From Deltaproteobacteria bacterium (lineage in GTDB: Bacteria > Desulfobacterota > Syntrophobacteria > Syntrophobacterales > Syntrophobacteraceae): 64,000 nucleotides of DNA. How positions within the stretch are numbered: the stretch's first letter is position 1; every line of letters begins with the position of its first letter. The stretch covers positions 1 to 64,000 of the forward strand of contig JAAYVE010000019.1 of the NCBI GenBank assembly GCA_012517315.1. The letters run 5' to 3'. The position numbers and the translations under genes are program-made. Below the pieces are notes generated by a model that saw nothing but the letters and a program-made list of their open reading frames with translations, was not told where the DNA came from and did not search any database. Shown here one piece after another: positions 1 to 9,393 of the stretch.

Positions 1-1827
1 AAGAGAGAGAAGGACACAGAGGCATCGGGGGTTCCCGAGTTCCAGGAGGGCACCCGACCGGACCCGTCCAGCGCGGAGATGCTTTATCAAAAAGCAGATG
101 CCTACTTTGAATCACACCAGGAAGACATGGTCCGACACGCTGCTCAAATCCTCAACCTCTATCTCGACGCCCTGAAAGCGGATCCCAGGTCTCTCCGGGC
201 TCCCGGCGCGTTCTATCGTTCCGGTATCGTCTACGAAGCTATCGGAAATACCAAGAAGGCTGAAAAGTACCTGCAGCAGGTCATCTCCGCGGGACACGAT
301 CACCCACTGTATTCCAAGGCTTGGCTCAAGCTCGGGGAAATCTACCATCGGAATGAATCCTACGTGGAGGCGATCGAGGCTTTCCGATTCGCGCTCCGGA
401 GCAAGCTCGAGAAGCAGGAGCGTCTGGAGGCGACCTATTATTTGGGCCGGAATCTCAATGCGGTAGGAGCGCCCAAGGAAGCAGCGGAAATCCTTCAGCA
501 GTGCTTCAACGAGGACCCATCGTACTACCTTCGCAGGCCGGACCTGATCAAGTTCCTCGGGGAATCCTACTTCTCCCTCAAACAGTACGACAAGAGCCTC
601 GAATTCCTTTTCCGCTATCTGAATCTGGCTCCGGGCGCTCCTGATCGGGACCTGGTCCTGGCGAAGATCGCGGAAATCTTTCTCAACCTTGGTGACCAGA
701 AGCTTGCAGGCAAGATGTATTCCCACATTCAGCGCCACTATCGGGATTCGGAGGGAGATATCATCAGCCGGATCAGGAACGCGGAAATGCTGGAGAGACG
801 GGAGCACGGCAACCAGGGGCCAGCACTGGGGATCTACCGGGAACTCTCCAAAAAGGAACTTTCACCGGCATTGCGACGCCTAGTCTATTTCAAGCTCGCA
901 TCGTGGGAGTGGAAGCACGGGGATTACCCAAAAAGCATGGCACTCATTGAAGAGATACTTGCCGACAAAAAGGACGTGACATCCCACGAGGAATTCCTCG
1001 CCCTTAGGGAAAAGGTACTCCAGGCGTGGATCACCAGGGCCGCCGAATCGCAGGACAATCTCCTGCTCGTTCAGATACACGAACAATACTCGGCGGCCTT
1101 CCGCGGCAATCAGCCGCTTGAAGGGGAAGATCTCATCGCCGACGCCTACGCCGCTCTTGGTCTTCACACCAATGCCGCCGAAATCTACGAGCGGCTTCTC
1201 CTCAAAAGTCGGAAAAGGAACGAGGAATGGATGTTGAAGCTCGCCCTCTACAGTTTCCTCATGGGAGACACGGACAAGGCCATGAAATTGTGCGAGCAAA
1301 TCCAGGCACCTGCGTGTGAAGGGCGGAAATCGGAACTGCTGGGCCGCATCTGTGCGCAACAGAAGAAATACGGGGAAGCGGTGAAACACTTCTCTCGGGC
1401 TATCCAGAAGGATGGGGATGTGGGGCTTGTCGCGTTCGAAGCCCTTCTGGCCTATGCCGAGAGCCTCATGGGAATGTCCCGGTACGATGAAGCCCTCAGA
1501 TTCCTCACCAAGTGCCAGGAAGTAGCGGACAGGAGTGACCATTCGAAAATGTTGCCTCTGCTTCTGCTCTTAAGCCGGTGTCAGCAGGAACTGAAGCAAG
1601 GGGACCTGGCTGCGGCATCTCTGGAGGCAGCCTTAGAGCACGCGTCCTCCGAGGAACAGAAAAGCCGTCTCAACTATGAACTGTCCCGGCTTTACTTGGG
1701 GGCAGGGGAGACGGACAAGGCATCACAGAAGTTGTCCCAGCTTTTGGCATCCACCCAGTCCTTTTGGAAAACCGCTGCTCAGCAGCAATTGGAAGCCATC
1801 AAAATGGCCAAACCGAAGACACCGTGA
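1..1827 (+). CDS. TPR-repeat protein, 5' end beyond the window
   Basis: The reading frame is open from the left edge, so the protein is cut at its N-terminus; 608 residues are visible. They form a nearly continuous array of helical hairpins of the tetratricopeptide type, with repeated patterns such as A-x-Y-x-x-G and A-x-x-x-Y-x-x-L. No catalytic motif is seen. TPR arrays are protein-binding scaffolds. The gene lies just upstream of a sigma-54 activator and the flgB operon, so a link to flagellar assembly or regulation is possible, but nothing in the sequence proves it. An internal ATG at 79 is a possible start but has no convincing ribosome site, and the frame upstream of it looks coding. 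Confidence 0.75.
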   Translation, partial: KREKDTEASGVPEFQEGTRPDPSSAEMLYQKADAYFESHQEDMVRHAAQILNLYLDALKADPRSLRAPGAFYRSGIVYEAIGNTKKAEKYLQQVISAGHDHPLYSKAWLKLGEIYHRNESYVEAIEAFRFALRSKLEKQERLEATYYLGRNLNAVGAPKEAAEILQQCFNEDPSYYLRRPDLIKFLGESYFSLKQYDKSLEFLFRYLNLAPGAPDRDLVLAKIAEIFLNLGDQKLAGKMYSHIQRHYRDSEGDIISRIRNAEMLERREHGNQGPALGIYRELSKKELSPALRRLVYFKLASWEWKHGDYPKSMALIEEILADKKDVTSHEEFLALREKVLQAWITRAAESQDNLLLVQIHEQYSAAFRGNQPLEGEDLIADAYAALGLHTNAAEIYERLLLKSRKRNEEWMLKLALYSFLMGDTDKAMKLCEQIQAPACEGRKSELLGRICAQQKKYGEAVKHFSRAIQKDGDVGLVAFEALLAYAESLMGMSRYDEALRFLTKCQEVADRSDHSKMLPLLLLLSRCQQELKQGDLAAASLEAALEHASSEEQKSRLNYELSRLYLGAGETDKASQKLSQLLASTQSFWKTAAQQQLEAIKMAKPKTP

Positions 1828-1878
1828 AGCGGGATAGGGCTGTTCTTCAGGAAAAGAAGGAGACGGCGCCGGAGACGA

Positions 1879-1910
1879 GTGCAAGGAGAGTACACAGCCG
1901 TGTCTTGCAC
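1879..1910. repeat. Inverted repeat upstream of the first NtrC-type activator gene
   Basis: GTGCAAG at 1879-1885 is matched by CTTGCAC at 1904-1910, with an 18-base spacer. It lies about 57 bases before the activator gene. It could be an operator for autoregulation or a weak transcript hairpin; there is no T-run directly after it. Confidence 0.3.
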
Positions 1911-1966
1911 TTTGCTCCTTCACCGGGTTCTCCTTTTTTCCGGAGTTTGCGGCATGGAGTCATGAA

Positions 1967-3295
1967 ATGGTTGTTCTGATTGTCGATAACGATCTGAGGG
2001 AGGTTCAGAACCTTTCCTCGTTTCTCCGGGAACATGGGCATCTGCCCATTGCAACGGATTCCTTCAAGTCCGCGGAGGGCCTGGCCAAGCGTGAAAGGCC
2101 CGGGTTGGTACTGGTGAACCTCAACGGCCACGCGGCACCCGTCATGGAATTCATCCAACTGACCCAACTCATCCAACCGTCTCCCCAAGTGATCGTCACA
2201 ACTCAGAGGCCGAGGCTCGAGGATGCTGTCACAGCCATGAAGATGGGCGCCTACGATTTCTGGGGGAAACCCCTTTCCAAGGAACGTCTGGTTAAGACCA
2301 TCGATTTGTTGGATTCCCCCCTGCAGACCTCCCCGAAGTCAGCTCCGCCCTCCTGCCCGGATATCATCACGCGTGACCCGTCCATGCTGCGACTCAAGGC
2401 CATGGCCCTCAAGGTGGCTGCAAGCAACGCCACCGTGTTCATTCAAGGTGAGAGCGGCACGGGCAAGGAACTCATTGCCCGGTTCATCCACAAAAACAGC
2501 GCCAGAAAAGACCGTCCCTTCGTCGCCCTCAACTGTGCGGCCCTTCCCGAGACGCTCATGGAGAGCGAACTCTTCGGTCACGAAAAAGGCGCATTCACAG
2601 GTGCGATCAAAACGCGGGAAGGAAAATTCGAAACAGCCAATACGGGGACTCTCCTCCTGGACGAGGTCACGGAAATCCCCCTCCACCTCCAGGCCAAATT
2701 GCTGCGGGTCCTCCAGGAGAGCGAAGTGGACCGACTGGGGGGCCGCCATCCCATTCGCGTGGACGTGCGGGTTCTTGCCACAACAAATCTCACCATGGAT
2801 GAAGCCCTCAAGGGGGGACGTTTTAGAAAAGACCTCTATTACAGGCTTAACGTGATCCCCATCAAGATTCCACCCTTGCGGGACCGCCCCGACGACATCC
2901 TCCTCCTCTCCAACCACCTGATCATCCAGTACAACAGGCTTCACGGAGGCTGTGTCAAAGACATTTCGCCCGAAGCCCGGCGAAAGCTGCAGCTGCATCC
3001 CTGGCCTGGAAACGTCCGCGAGCTTCAAAACGTGATCCAGCGGGCCGTGCTCCTCTCCACAAGTGAATCCATCGCCCCGGAACATCTCATCTTCGATGAA
3101 GACGGAGTATCGGAAAGCCCGGCACAGGATCGGGAGTGGACTCTGATGCCCCTCAGTGAAATGGAAAAACGAATGATCCATAAGGCCCTGGACACTGTGG
3201 ACGGCAATCGAACCCGCGCGGCCGAACTTCTGGGCATCAGCGTCCGCACGCTCCGAAACAAGCTCAACGAATACCGGCAGCAAGAGGAGATGTAA
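1967..3295 (+). CDS. Sigma-54-dependent activator, NtrC family, receiver without the phospho-aspartate
   Basis: 442 residues: receiver domain (1-120), AAA+ sigma-54 activation domain (about 130-365), Fis-type helix-turn-helix (about 410-437). Walker A GESGTGKE is at 161-168, an intact GAFTGA loop at 208-213 and Walker B LLLDEV at 229-234. The receiver keeps the acidic pocket (D7, D9) and K101, but the position expected to be the phosphorylated Asp is Asn51 (V-L-V-N-L-N-G), so classical phosphorylation is unlikely. It sits just ahead of the flgB operon, which has a sigma-54 promoter, so it is probably a flagellar master or second-tier activator of the FlrC/FleR/FlgR kind. The ATG start has GGAG 8-11 bases upstream. 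Confidence 0.9.
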   Translation: MVVLIVDNDLREVQNLSSFLREHGHLPIATDSFKSAEGLAKRERPGLVLVNLNGHAAPVMEFIQLTQLIQPSPQVIVTTQRPRLEDAVTAMKMGAYDFWGKPLSKERLVKTIDLLDSPLQTSPKSAPPSCPDIITRDPSMLRLKAMALKVAASNATVFIQGESGTGKELIARFIHKNSARKDRPFVALNCAALPETLMESELFGHEKGAFTGAIKTREGKFETANTGTLLLDEVTEIPLHLQAKLLRVLQESEVDRLGGRHPIRVDVRVLATTNLTMDEALKGGRFRKDLYYRLNVIPIKIPPLRDRPDDILLLSNHLIIQYNRLHGGCVKDISPEARRKLQLHPWPGNVRELQNVIQRAVLLSTSESIAPEHLIFDEDGVSESPAQDREWTLMPLSEMEKRMIHKALDTVDGNRTRAAELLGISVRTLRNKLNEYRQQEEM

Positions 3296-3460
3296 GTCAA
3301 AAGTCCGACCGACCCCTTTCAGGGCAGTGTGTCACTGATTTGACGACTCTATTGACGCCGGACTGCACGCCATCTCGACAAAACCTTTGCCCCTGAGCCT
3401 CGTAGCCTTCTTCTTCGCCCAGATCAGCGGAGTTTCCCCTCTTCAAACCCGTGCCTCCGC

Positions 3461-3476
3461 TGGTACGCTATTTGCT
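3461..3476 (+). promoter_or_regulatory. Sigma-54 promoter of the flgB operon
   Basis: TGGTACGCTATTTGCT matches the -24/-12 consensus TGGCACG-N4-TTGCW, with GG and GC exactly ten bases apart. The predicted start of transcription near 3487 gives a leader of about 29 bases to the flgB ATG. The site also rules out an upstream-extended start for flgB. Confidence 0.85.
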
Positions 3477-3515
3477 CTCAATGCGGTCGAACCAGCAAGA
3501 GAAGGAGATGCAAAC

Positions 3516-3905
3516 ATGGCCGACGCATCAGTATTCGACCGGACCATCGGGCTCATGAAAGACCGCTTGAGCCTCAATTCACTCAACCAGAAAGTCATTT
3601 CGGGAAACCTCGCCAACCTCAACACTCCCGGATACGCCGCAAAAGAGCTCTCATTCGACAAGGCACTCCGGGAATCTCTTGAAGACCAGGTTCTGCAAAT
3701 GGTGCGCTCAAACGGCGGACACTTGGCACCGGATGATCTCACCGTCGCCATGCGCTCCCCCGAGACGGTGGAAACGGGTCCGGTGGACCTTGACCAGGAA
3801 ATGCTGAAGCTTTCCCGAAACAGCATCGAGTACCAGCTCATCGTCGGGCTTCTGAACAAGAAGTTCGCCATGATGAAACAGGCCATTGGAGAAGGAGCTC
3901 AGTGA
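3516..3905 (+). CDS. flgB: Flagellar basal-body rod protein FlgB
   Basis: FlgB is a proximal rod subunit in the periplasm. The 129-residue length is normal. The N-terminal heptad region contains the family signature around N-L-A-N-L-N-T-P-G-Y, and the C-terminal helix is typical of rod proteins. The ATG at 3516 is preferred over an in-frame start at 3387: it follows AAGGAG closely and lies downstream of the sigma-54 promoter. First gene of flgBC-fliEFGHIJ-motE. Confidence 0.95.
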   Translation: MADASVFDRTIGLMKDRLSLNSLNQKVISGNLANLNTPGYAAKELSFDKALRESLEDQVLQMVRSNGGHLAPDDLTVAMRSPETVETGPVDLDQEMLKLSRNSIEYQLIVGLLNKKFAMMKQAIGEGAQ

Positions 3906-4342
3906 TGGATTTCGACTCTTCCATGCGAATCAGCGCATCAGGCCTTAGCGCAAACCGTGCCTGGATCAACGTGCTCTCGGCCAACCTTGCCAACATGAAC
4001 ACGACGCGGACCGAGGACGGGAAACCCTATCAGCGCCGAACCATCATTTGCGAGAGCGTCCCTTCTCAAGACGCCTTCGATCAAGTGCTGGAAGCAGCCA
4101 TGGGTGAAGAGGTCCAGAAGGTTCGAGTTGCCGACATCGTTCCTGACGGTCGGGACTTCAAGGAAGTCTATGACCCCGATCATCCTGACGCCAATGAGCA
4201 AGGGATCGTTCTCACTCCCAACATCAACCAGGTGGAGGAAATGGCCAACCTCCTCAATGCCAGTCGGTCCTATGAAGCAAACCTTGCAGCTTTGAACGTG
4301 GCCAAGCAACTCGCCCTGAAAGCTCTGGAGATCGGCAAGTAG
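3905..4342 (+). CDS. flgC: Flagellar basal-body rod protein FlgC
   Basis: Proximal rod subunit, 145 residues, usual length. The N-terminal rod signature (S-A-N-L-A-N-M-N-T-T) and the C-terminal segment with N-Q-V-E-E-M-A-N-L-L-N-A-S-R-S-Y-E-A-N are typical of FlgC. The ATG overlaps the flgB stop by one base (TGATG), which suggests translational coupling; a GTG one codon earlier is also possible. Confidence 0.95.
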   Translation: MDFDSSMRISASGLSANRAWINVLSANLANMNTTRTEDGKPYQRRTIICESVPSQDAFDQVLEAAMGEEVQKVRVADIVPDGRDFKEVYDPDHPDANEQGIVLTPNINQVEEMANLLNASRSYEANLAALNVAKQLALKALEIGK

Positions 4343-4367
4343 GCCTTCGAGTCAAGGAGTAGCGCTC

Positions 4368-4664
4368 ATGCGAATCGATCCTCTCTCTACAGGAATCGGG
4401 GAAGACGGAAGTCTGGTGCTGCGGTCTTTCCGGAAGGCCTCTTCCGAATCCTTCTTGGGGGCTTTGCAGTCCAAAGTCCAGGAGGTCAACGCGCTGCAGA
4501 ACGCGTCGGATCGCGCCATGCAGGAAGGATCGGTGCAGGGGGCCAGCAACATCCACGAGACTATGATCAAGGTGGAGGAAGCGGAAATCGGCCTGAGGCT
4601 TCTCACCAAGGTTCGCAACAAGGCCCTGGAAGCCTACCAGGAAGTGATGCGCATGCAGTTCTAG
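4368..4664 (+). CDS. fliE: Flagellar hook-basal body complex protein FliE
   Basis: FliE joins the MS ring to the rod and is an early export substrate. At 98 residues it has normal length, and the C-terminal half (I-H-E-T-M-I-K-V-E-E-A-E-I-G through the E-A-Y-Q-E-V-M-R-M-Q-F end) is the conserved FliE region. AAGGAG precedes the ATG. It lies between flgC and fliF, as in most flagellated proteobacteria. Confidence 0.95.
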   Translation: MRIDPLSTGIGEDGSLVLRSFRKASSESFLGALQSKVQEVNALQNASDRAMQEGSVQGASNIHETMIKVEEAEIGLRLLTKVRNKALEAYQEVMRMQF

Positions 4665-4700
4665 CCACTGAGAGGATCCACCCGGAGGACCATTCCAGCC

Positions 4701-6323
4701 ATGAACCACCTTTCCCGCTTTCTCCAGCAGATCAGGAGCGTCTTCGCCGCTCTGCCCACCCGTCACAAGGTGATTTATGTCGCGGCCGTTGTGCTGGTCG
4801 CAGGAAGCTTGGCCACCGTCGTCGTCAGCAGCAACAAGACCGAATACAGCCCTCTCTACTCGAACATGTCCGAGAACGACATGGGGGACGTCGTGGCATC
4901 GCTCAAGGCAAAGAAGATCCCCTACCGCATCGCCCATGGGGGGAAAGTCGTGGAAGTGGGAAAAGACCAGCTCTACGAAGCCCGCTTAGCTCTCGCCAGG
5001 GATGGCATCCCCAAGGGGGCGGGCGTAGGATTCGAGATCTTCGATCAGCAGAAGCTCGGGAGCACCGATTTCGTCCAACGGATCAACTATCAGCGGGCCC
5101 TTCAAGGGGAACTGGCAAGGACCATCAACGAGATGGACGAGGTGGTGGAGAGTCGTGTGCACTTGGTGATGCCCGAAGAAACGCTGTTCGTCTCCGAGCA
5201 GAAGCCGCCAAGCGCCGCGGTCGTCGTCAAGCTGCGGCCGGGTGCCCGACTGGAGCAGAGGCAGGTCCAGGGGATTGTTCACCTTGTCGCGGGAACCGTC
5301 CGCGGCTTGGACGAAGAGCGTGTGACGGTCATGAGCACCGATGGACAGGTTTTGTTCAAGAAAAACGGCTCCGAACAGCCGATGCAGATGACCGGCACTC
5401 AACTGGAGGTCAAGGGGCGCCTTGAGGAGGAGTTGCGGAGTAAGGTTCAATCCATGCTGGAACAGGTCGTAGGCGCCAATCGCGTTCTGACGCGCACCAA
5501 CGTGGACCTGGATTTCAATCGAGTTCAAATCGCGGAAGAAACCTATGACCCTGACAGCGCCGTGGTTCGCAGCCAGCAGCGCAGCATCGAAAACTCACAC
5601 GGGAAGGAACTGACCGCCAGGGGGAACCCCGACGTCCCCATCAATGTGGAAAGCAAGCTGATGCAGAACTCCCCAACCGGCGACGCTCCCTCCCCAAAGG
5701 GTAAACAGTACAACCGTCAGCGGGAGACGGTCAACTACGAGATCAATAAGGTGAGCCGGCAGATTGTCCAATCCCCCGGAACCGTTAAGAAAATCTCGGT
5801 CGCTGTGCTTGTGGATGGGCCTTACGAGGTCAAACAAGAGGCTGACGGGACGTCCAAGTCCGTCTTCCTGGGGCGATCTGCTGAAGAGCTCAAATCCATC
5901 GAAGAAGTGGTCAAGAAAGCGGTGGGATACAATGAAGGGCGGGGGGACCAGATCACCGTTTCCAACATCCCCTTTGCCACGGACACGGCTGGCATGGAGA
6001 CCATCGCGGCGGAAAACCGTTGGATCAAGCTCCTCAAGAGCAACCAGAAGCTGCTCTTCAACATGCTCTTGGGACTCTTGGTTTTCCTCTTCATCATCCG
6101 GCCCTTCATGAAGAAGTTTCAAGAGCTTTCAACGGAGTTCAAACAGCTTCCGGGAACGGCGCCGGCGCTTCCGGAGGGGGAGAGCGCCGAAGCCGCCCTC
6201 CTCATGGAGCACTCTCCTAAGAGCAACAAGCTCAGCCTTCGCAAAAAGGCCGCTCTCCTGGTTCAGAAGGACACGGAGCGGGCCACTGAGATCATCCGCG
6301 GACTCCTTAGGGAAGAGGAATGA
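4701..6323 (+). CDS. fliF: Flagellar MS-ring protein FliF
   Basis: FliF forms the MS ring in the inner membrane and is the base for the switch and export gate. It has 540 residues: an N-terminal membrane helix (about 24-45), YscJ-like ring-building domains with V-x-S-R-V-H-L-V-M-P-E around residue 150, a variable periplasmic loop, a second membrane helix (about 445-465), and a cytoplasmic tail ending in acidic residues that binds FliG. Length and topology are normal. Confidence 0.97.
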   Translation: MNHLSRFLQQIRSVFAALPTRHKVIYVAAVVLVAGSLATVVVSSNKTEYSPLYSNMSENDMGDVVASLKAKKIPYRIAHGGKVVEVGKDQLYEARLALARDGIPKGAGVGFEIFDQQKLGSTDFVQRINYQRALQGELARTINEMDEVVESRVHLVMPEETLFVSEQKPPSAAVVVKLRPGARLEQRQVQGIVHLVAGTVRGLDEERVTVMSTDGQVLFKKNGSEQPMQMTGTQLEVKGRLEEELRSKVQSMLEQVVGANRVLTRTNVDLDFNRVQIAEETYDPDSAVVRSQQRSIENSHGKELTARGNPDVPINVESKLMQNSPTGDAPSPKGKQYNRQRETVNYEINKVSRQIVQSPGTVKKISVAVLVDGPYEVKQEADGTSKSVFLGRSAEELKSIEEVVKKAVGYNEGRGDQITVSNIPFATDTAGMETIAAENRWIKLLKSNQKLLFNMLLGLLVFLFIIRPFMKKFQELSTEFKQLPGTAPALPEGESAEAALLMEHSPKSNKLSLRKKAALLVQKDTERATEIIRGLLREEE

Positions 6324-6326
6324 TCC

Positions 6327-7328
6327 ATGGCCAAACTCACTGGTCCGCAAAAGGCCGCCATCATCCTCCTCGCCCTGGGCGAAGAGGCTTCCGCTCAGGT
6401 CATCAAGAATCTGACAACTGAGGAAATCAAGGAGCTTGGTGTCCAAATGAGCTTCATCCAGGGTGTCAAGAAAGACGTGTCTGATGAGCTCCTGGAGGAA
6501 TTCACCAGCCAGTTCGACTCCGATGACAACCTCTATATTCCGGGGGAGCATTTCATCCGGTCCGTCCTTCCATCCGTGCTGGGAGAAAACAAGGCATCCG
6601 AACTAATGAACAAGATCGAAATGGAAAAGCAACGGGTGCCATTCAAAAATGTCAGGGAAATCGATGCAAGAGTGCTTGCCAATTTCATCCGCAATGAACA
6701 CCCCCAGACCGTCGCCATCATCCTGGTGCATCTTGGGCATGACAAAGCCAGCCAAGTGCTTGCCTTCCTGCCGGAGGCTTTTCAGTATGAGGTGATCAAC
6801 CGCATTGCCCATCTGGAAACGGTGCCACCGGACCTGATCCGGGAAGTGGACGAGGTCCTGGAAAGGGAGCTAGTGTCCATGGGCAAGGAAAGCCACCAGC
6901 TTCTGGGTGGGGTAGCCACCGTTGCGGAGATTCTCAACCTGAGTGACCGAAGAACCGGAGACGGGATCATCCAGGCCATGGAAGACCATGACCCGGAGCT
7001 TGCCGAAAAAGTCCGCAAGCTCATGTTTGTCTTCGACGACTTGGTGAACATCAGTGATCAGGGGATACGGGAACTCCTCAAGGAGGTGCGCAACGAGGAA
7101 CTCACTCTCGCGCTCAAGACCGCCTCCGAGGATCTCAAGGGCAAGATCATGAAAAACCTCTCCCAGCGGGCCGCTCAGATGCTCGAGGAGGATCTCACCA
7201 TGATGGGACCGGTTCGGTTGAGTGATGTCGAGACGGCGCAGCAAAACATCCTCAACATTGCGCGACGACTCGAAAAGGAGGGCAAACTGGTGCTTGCGGG
7301 AAAAGAAGGGGGGGATTCCTTTGTCTAA
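6327..7328 (+). CDS. fliG: Flagellar motor switch protein FliG
   Basis: FliG is the rotor protein that contacts MotA. The 333-residue length is usual. The EHPQTVA motif (about residue 124) marks the middle domain that binds FliM, and the C-terminal torque domain carries the expected charged helix with R-G-I-R-E-L-L-K-E-V-like spacing. The start follows the fliF stop by three bases, indicating coupling. Confidence 0.97.
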   Translation: MAKLTGPQKAAIILLALGEEASAQVIKNLTTEEIKELGVQMSFIQGVKKDVSDELLEEFTSQFDSDDNLYIPGEHFIRSVLPSVLGENKASELMNKIEMEKQRVPFKNVREIDARVLANFIRNEHPQTVAIILVHLGHDKASQVLAFLPEAFQYEVINRIAHLETVPPDLIREVDEVLERELVSMGKESHQLLGGVATVAEILNLSDRRTGDGIIQAMEDHDPELAEKVRKLMFVFDDLVNISDQGIRELLKEVRNEELTLALKTASEDLKGKIMKNLSQRAAQMLEEDLTMMGPVRLSDVETAQQNILNIARRLEKEGKLVLAGKEGGDSFV

Positions 7329-8058
7329 AATTATCAAAGGATTCGAGCAACCGTCCCTCTCTCACTACGATTTCCGGATCCTCTCCGACGAAGCCGGTGA
7401 GAAACGCAAGGCTTTCCATCCTGGAGAGGACGGCTTCAGCCCATGGCATGACGTTGCATCGGGTGGGCCCGATCCCTCATCGGTTCTCGACGACCTTGAA
7501 GAGACTATACAGAATCGATTGCTGGAACTTGAAAGAAGAGCCCAGGAAATTGAAGAGGAAGCCTATACCAAGGGTTACGCTCAGGGCGAACGGGACGGTT
7601 ACGCAGTGGGAGAGAAAAGGGTGCAGATCGTGACGGAGCGCGTAAAAAAACTCTTCACCACACTGGAAAACCTCCCTCAAAGAGTCTTTGCCGATTACCG
7701 ACGTTGGCTCGTTTCCACGAGCATCGCCATCGCCCGAAAAATCGTGGGGTCGGAGCTAAGCATCAATCCCGAGGCCGTGAGCCTCTTGGTGAAAGAAATC
7801 CTGGACGACGTCGAGCCGCATCACAGTCTCACTCTGTACATGCATCCCAAGGACATGGAGATCCTTGCCAAAGGCATGGACCTTGCCCGTTGGAACGGTG
7901 ATGGGCAGCGTTCTTTCCTGCTCAAAGGGGATTCCGGGCTGGAACGGGGCGGATGCCGAATGGAGAGCGATCTCCAAAGCATTGACGCCAGTCTGGAGAC
8001 ACGGTTTGCACAGCTGGAGCAACTCCTTGACGAAGATGGATCGACACGAGACGCATAG
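7321..8058 (+). CDS. fliH: Flagellar export ATPase regulator FliH
   Basis: FliH binds and restrains the export ATPase FliI and links it to the C ring. 245 residues with a charged coiled-coil N-terminal half, including G-x-x-x-G-like repeats around A-Y-T-K-G-Y-A-Q-G-E, and a C-terminal FliI-binding region. The start taken is TTG at 7321, overlapping the fliG stop by eight bases, because a G-rich ribosome site (GGGGGG) is about five bases upstream. An earlier in-frame ATG would put 99 bases inside fliG. Confidence 0.9.
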   Translation: MSKIIKGFEQPSLSHYDFRILSDEAGEKRKAFHPGEDGFSPWHDVASGGPDPSSVLDDLEETIQNRLLELERRAQEIEEEAYTKGYAQGERDGYAVGEKRVQIVTERVKKLFTTLENLPQRVFADYRRWLVSTSIAIARKIVGSELSINPEAVSLLVKEILDDVEPHHSLTLYMHPKDMEILAKGMDLARWNGDGQRSFLLKGDSGLERGGCRMESDLQSIDASLETRFAQLEQLLDEDGSTRDA

Positions 8059-9385
8059 CCCGTTCATGGGGGACTACCTGAAGCTGCAGGGCACCGAAAA
8101 GTGTATCCAAATGTCCCCGGCTTTCCGGATTCAGGGCAGGGTTCTGCAACTTACTGGAAACCTCATTGAAGTAGCGGGCCTCAAAGCGACCCTGGGAGAA
8201 ATCTGCCGCATCACCCTCAGCGGAGACAACGGTGAAATCTTAGCTGAGGTGGTGGGATTTGATAACATGCGCCTGAAATTGAGCCCCCTCACCTCCATGG
8301 CGGGCATATCGCCCGGGGATCTTGTTGAGCCTCACAGCCGATTGAGCAGCTTAGCCGTGGGCCCTGCCCTCCTGGGACGTGTCATCGATGGATTGGGACA
8401 GCCCATAGACGGCCTGGGACCCATTTCTTTCCAGAAGACCATGCCTCTGGCGGGAAGGGTTTCCAATCCCTTGAACAGACCGGTCATCCAGGAGCAACTG
8501 GATGTAGGGGTGCGATGCATCAACGCATTGCTGCCTCTGGGAAAAGGTCAGCGCATGGGGATTTTTGCCGGTTCAGGTGTGGGTAAGAGTACCCTCCTTG
8601 GCATGATGGCCCGATACACCACTGCCTCTGTCAATGTGATCGCTCTCATCGGAGAGCGGGGCCGAGAGGTGAACGAGTTCTTGAAACATGACCTGGGGGA
8701 AGAAGGCCTGCGGCACTCGGTGGTCGTGGTGGCCACCTCCGACCAGCCAGCGACCGTCCGGGTGCGGGCGGCCCTGATGGCGGCGGCGGCGGCCGAATAC
8801 TTCAAAGACTCCGGAAAGGACGTGCTCCTCATGATGGACTCGGTCACCCGTTTCGCAATGGCAGCCAGGGAAATCGGTCTTGCGGCGGGAGAGCCGCCGA
8901 CCACGAAAGGATACACCCCCAGTGTCTTCAGTCTCCTGCCCGCCCTGCTTGAACGGGCGGGGAATTTCCAGGAGGCGTCCATCACCGGTATCTATACGGT
9001 CCTCGTGGAAGGTGACGATCTGGAGGAACCCGTCGCAGACGCCCTTCGATCCATCCTGGACGGGCACATCGTTCTCGACAGAAACCTGGCTCAGACCGGA
9101 CATTACCCGGCCATCGATGTCTTGAAAAGTGTCAGTCGGCTGAAAGACCGTCTTCTGGATGCCCCTCGAAGGAACCTCGCCTCCCGATTCGTGGAGACCC
9201 TCTCCAACTATCGAAAGAGCGAGGACATGATCCGCATCGGTGCATATGCGCGCGGAAGCCACCCTCCTACCGACTACGCCATAGACATGATAGACAAGCT
9301 GAACGCTTTCCTTCAACAGCCAGTCGACGATCCGTGCACTGTGGGGGAGGCATCGGCCGCCCTGGAAGCACTGTTTCAATCATAA
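8036..9385 (+). CDS. fliI: Flagellum-specific export ATPase FliI
   Basis: FliI is the F1-beta-like ATPase of flagellar type III export. About 449 residues from the ATG at 8036, the normal size. The P-loop G-I-F-A-G-S-G-V-G-K-S-T, the G-E-R-G-R-E-V motif and the Walker B region L-L-M-M-D-S-V-T-R are all present. The start overlaps fliH; an ATG at 8066 is an alternative, and neither has a strong ribosome site. Confidence 0.95.
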   Translation: MDRHETHSPFMGDYLKLQGTEKCIQMSPAFRIQGRVLQLTGNLIEVAGLKATLGEICRITLSGDNGEILAEVVGFDNMRLKLSPLTSMAGISPGDLVEPHSRLSSLAVGPALLGRVIDGLGQPIDGLGPISFQKTMPLAGRVSNPLNRPVIQEQLDVGVRCINALLPLGKGQRMGIFAGSGVGKSTLLGMMARYTTASVNVIALIGERGREVNEFLKHDLGEEGLRHSVVVVATSDQPATVRVRAALMAAAAAEYFKDSGKDVLLMMDSVTRFAMAAREIGLAAGEPPTTKGYTPSVFSLLPALLERAGNFQEASITGIYTVLVEGDDLEEPVADALRSILDGHIVLDRNLAQTGHYPAIDVLKSVSRLKDRLLDAPRRNLASRFVETLSNYRKSEDMIRIGAYARGSHPPTDYAIDMIDKLNAFLQQPVDDPCTVGEASAALEALFQS

Positions 9386-9393
9386 GGCGGTCC

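Noticed and set aside
3387-3515. Upstream-extended start of flgB
   Set aside because: The extension would contain the sigma-54 promoter and gives a protein longer than any FlgB. ATG 3516 has a good ribosome site.
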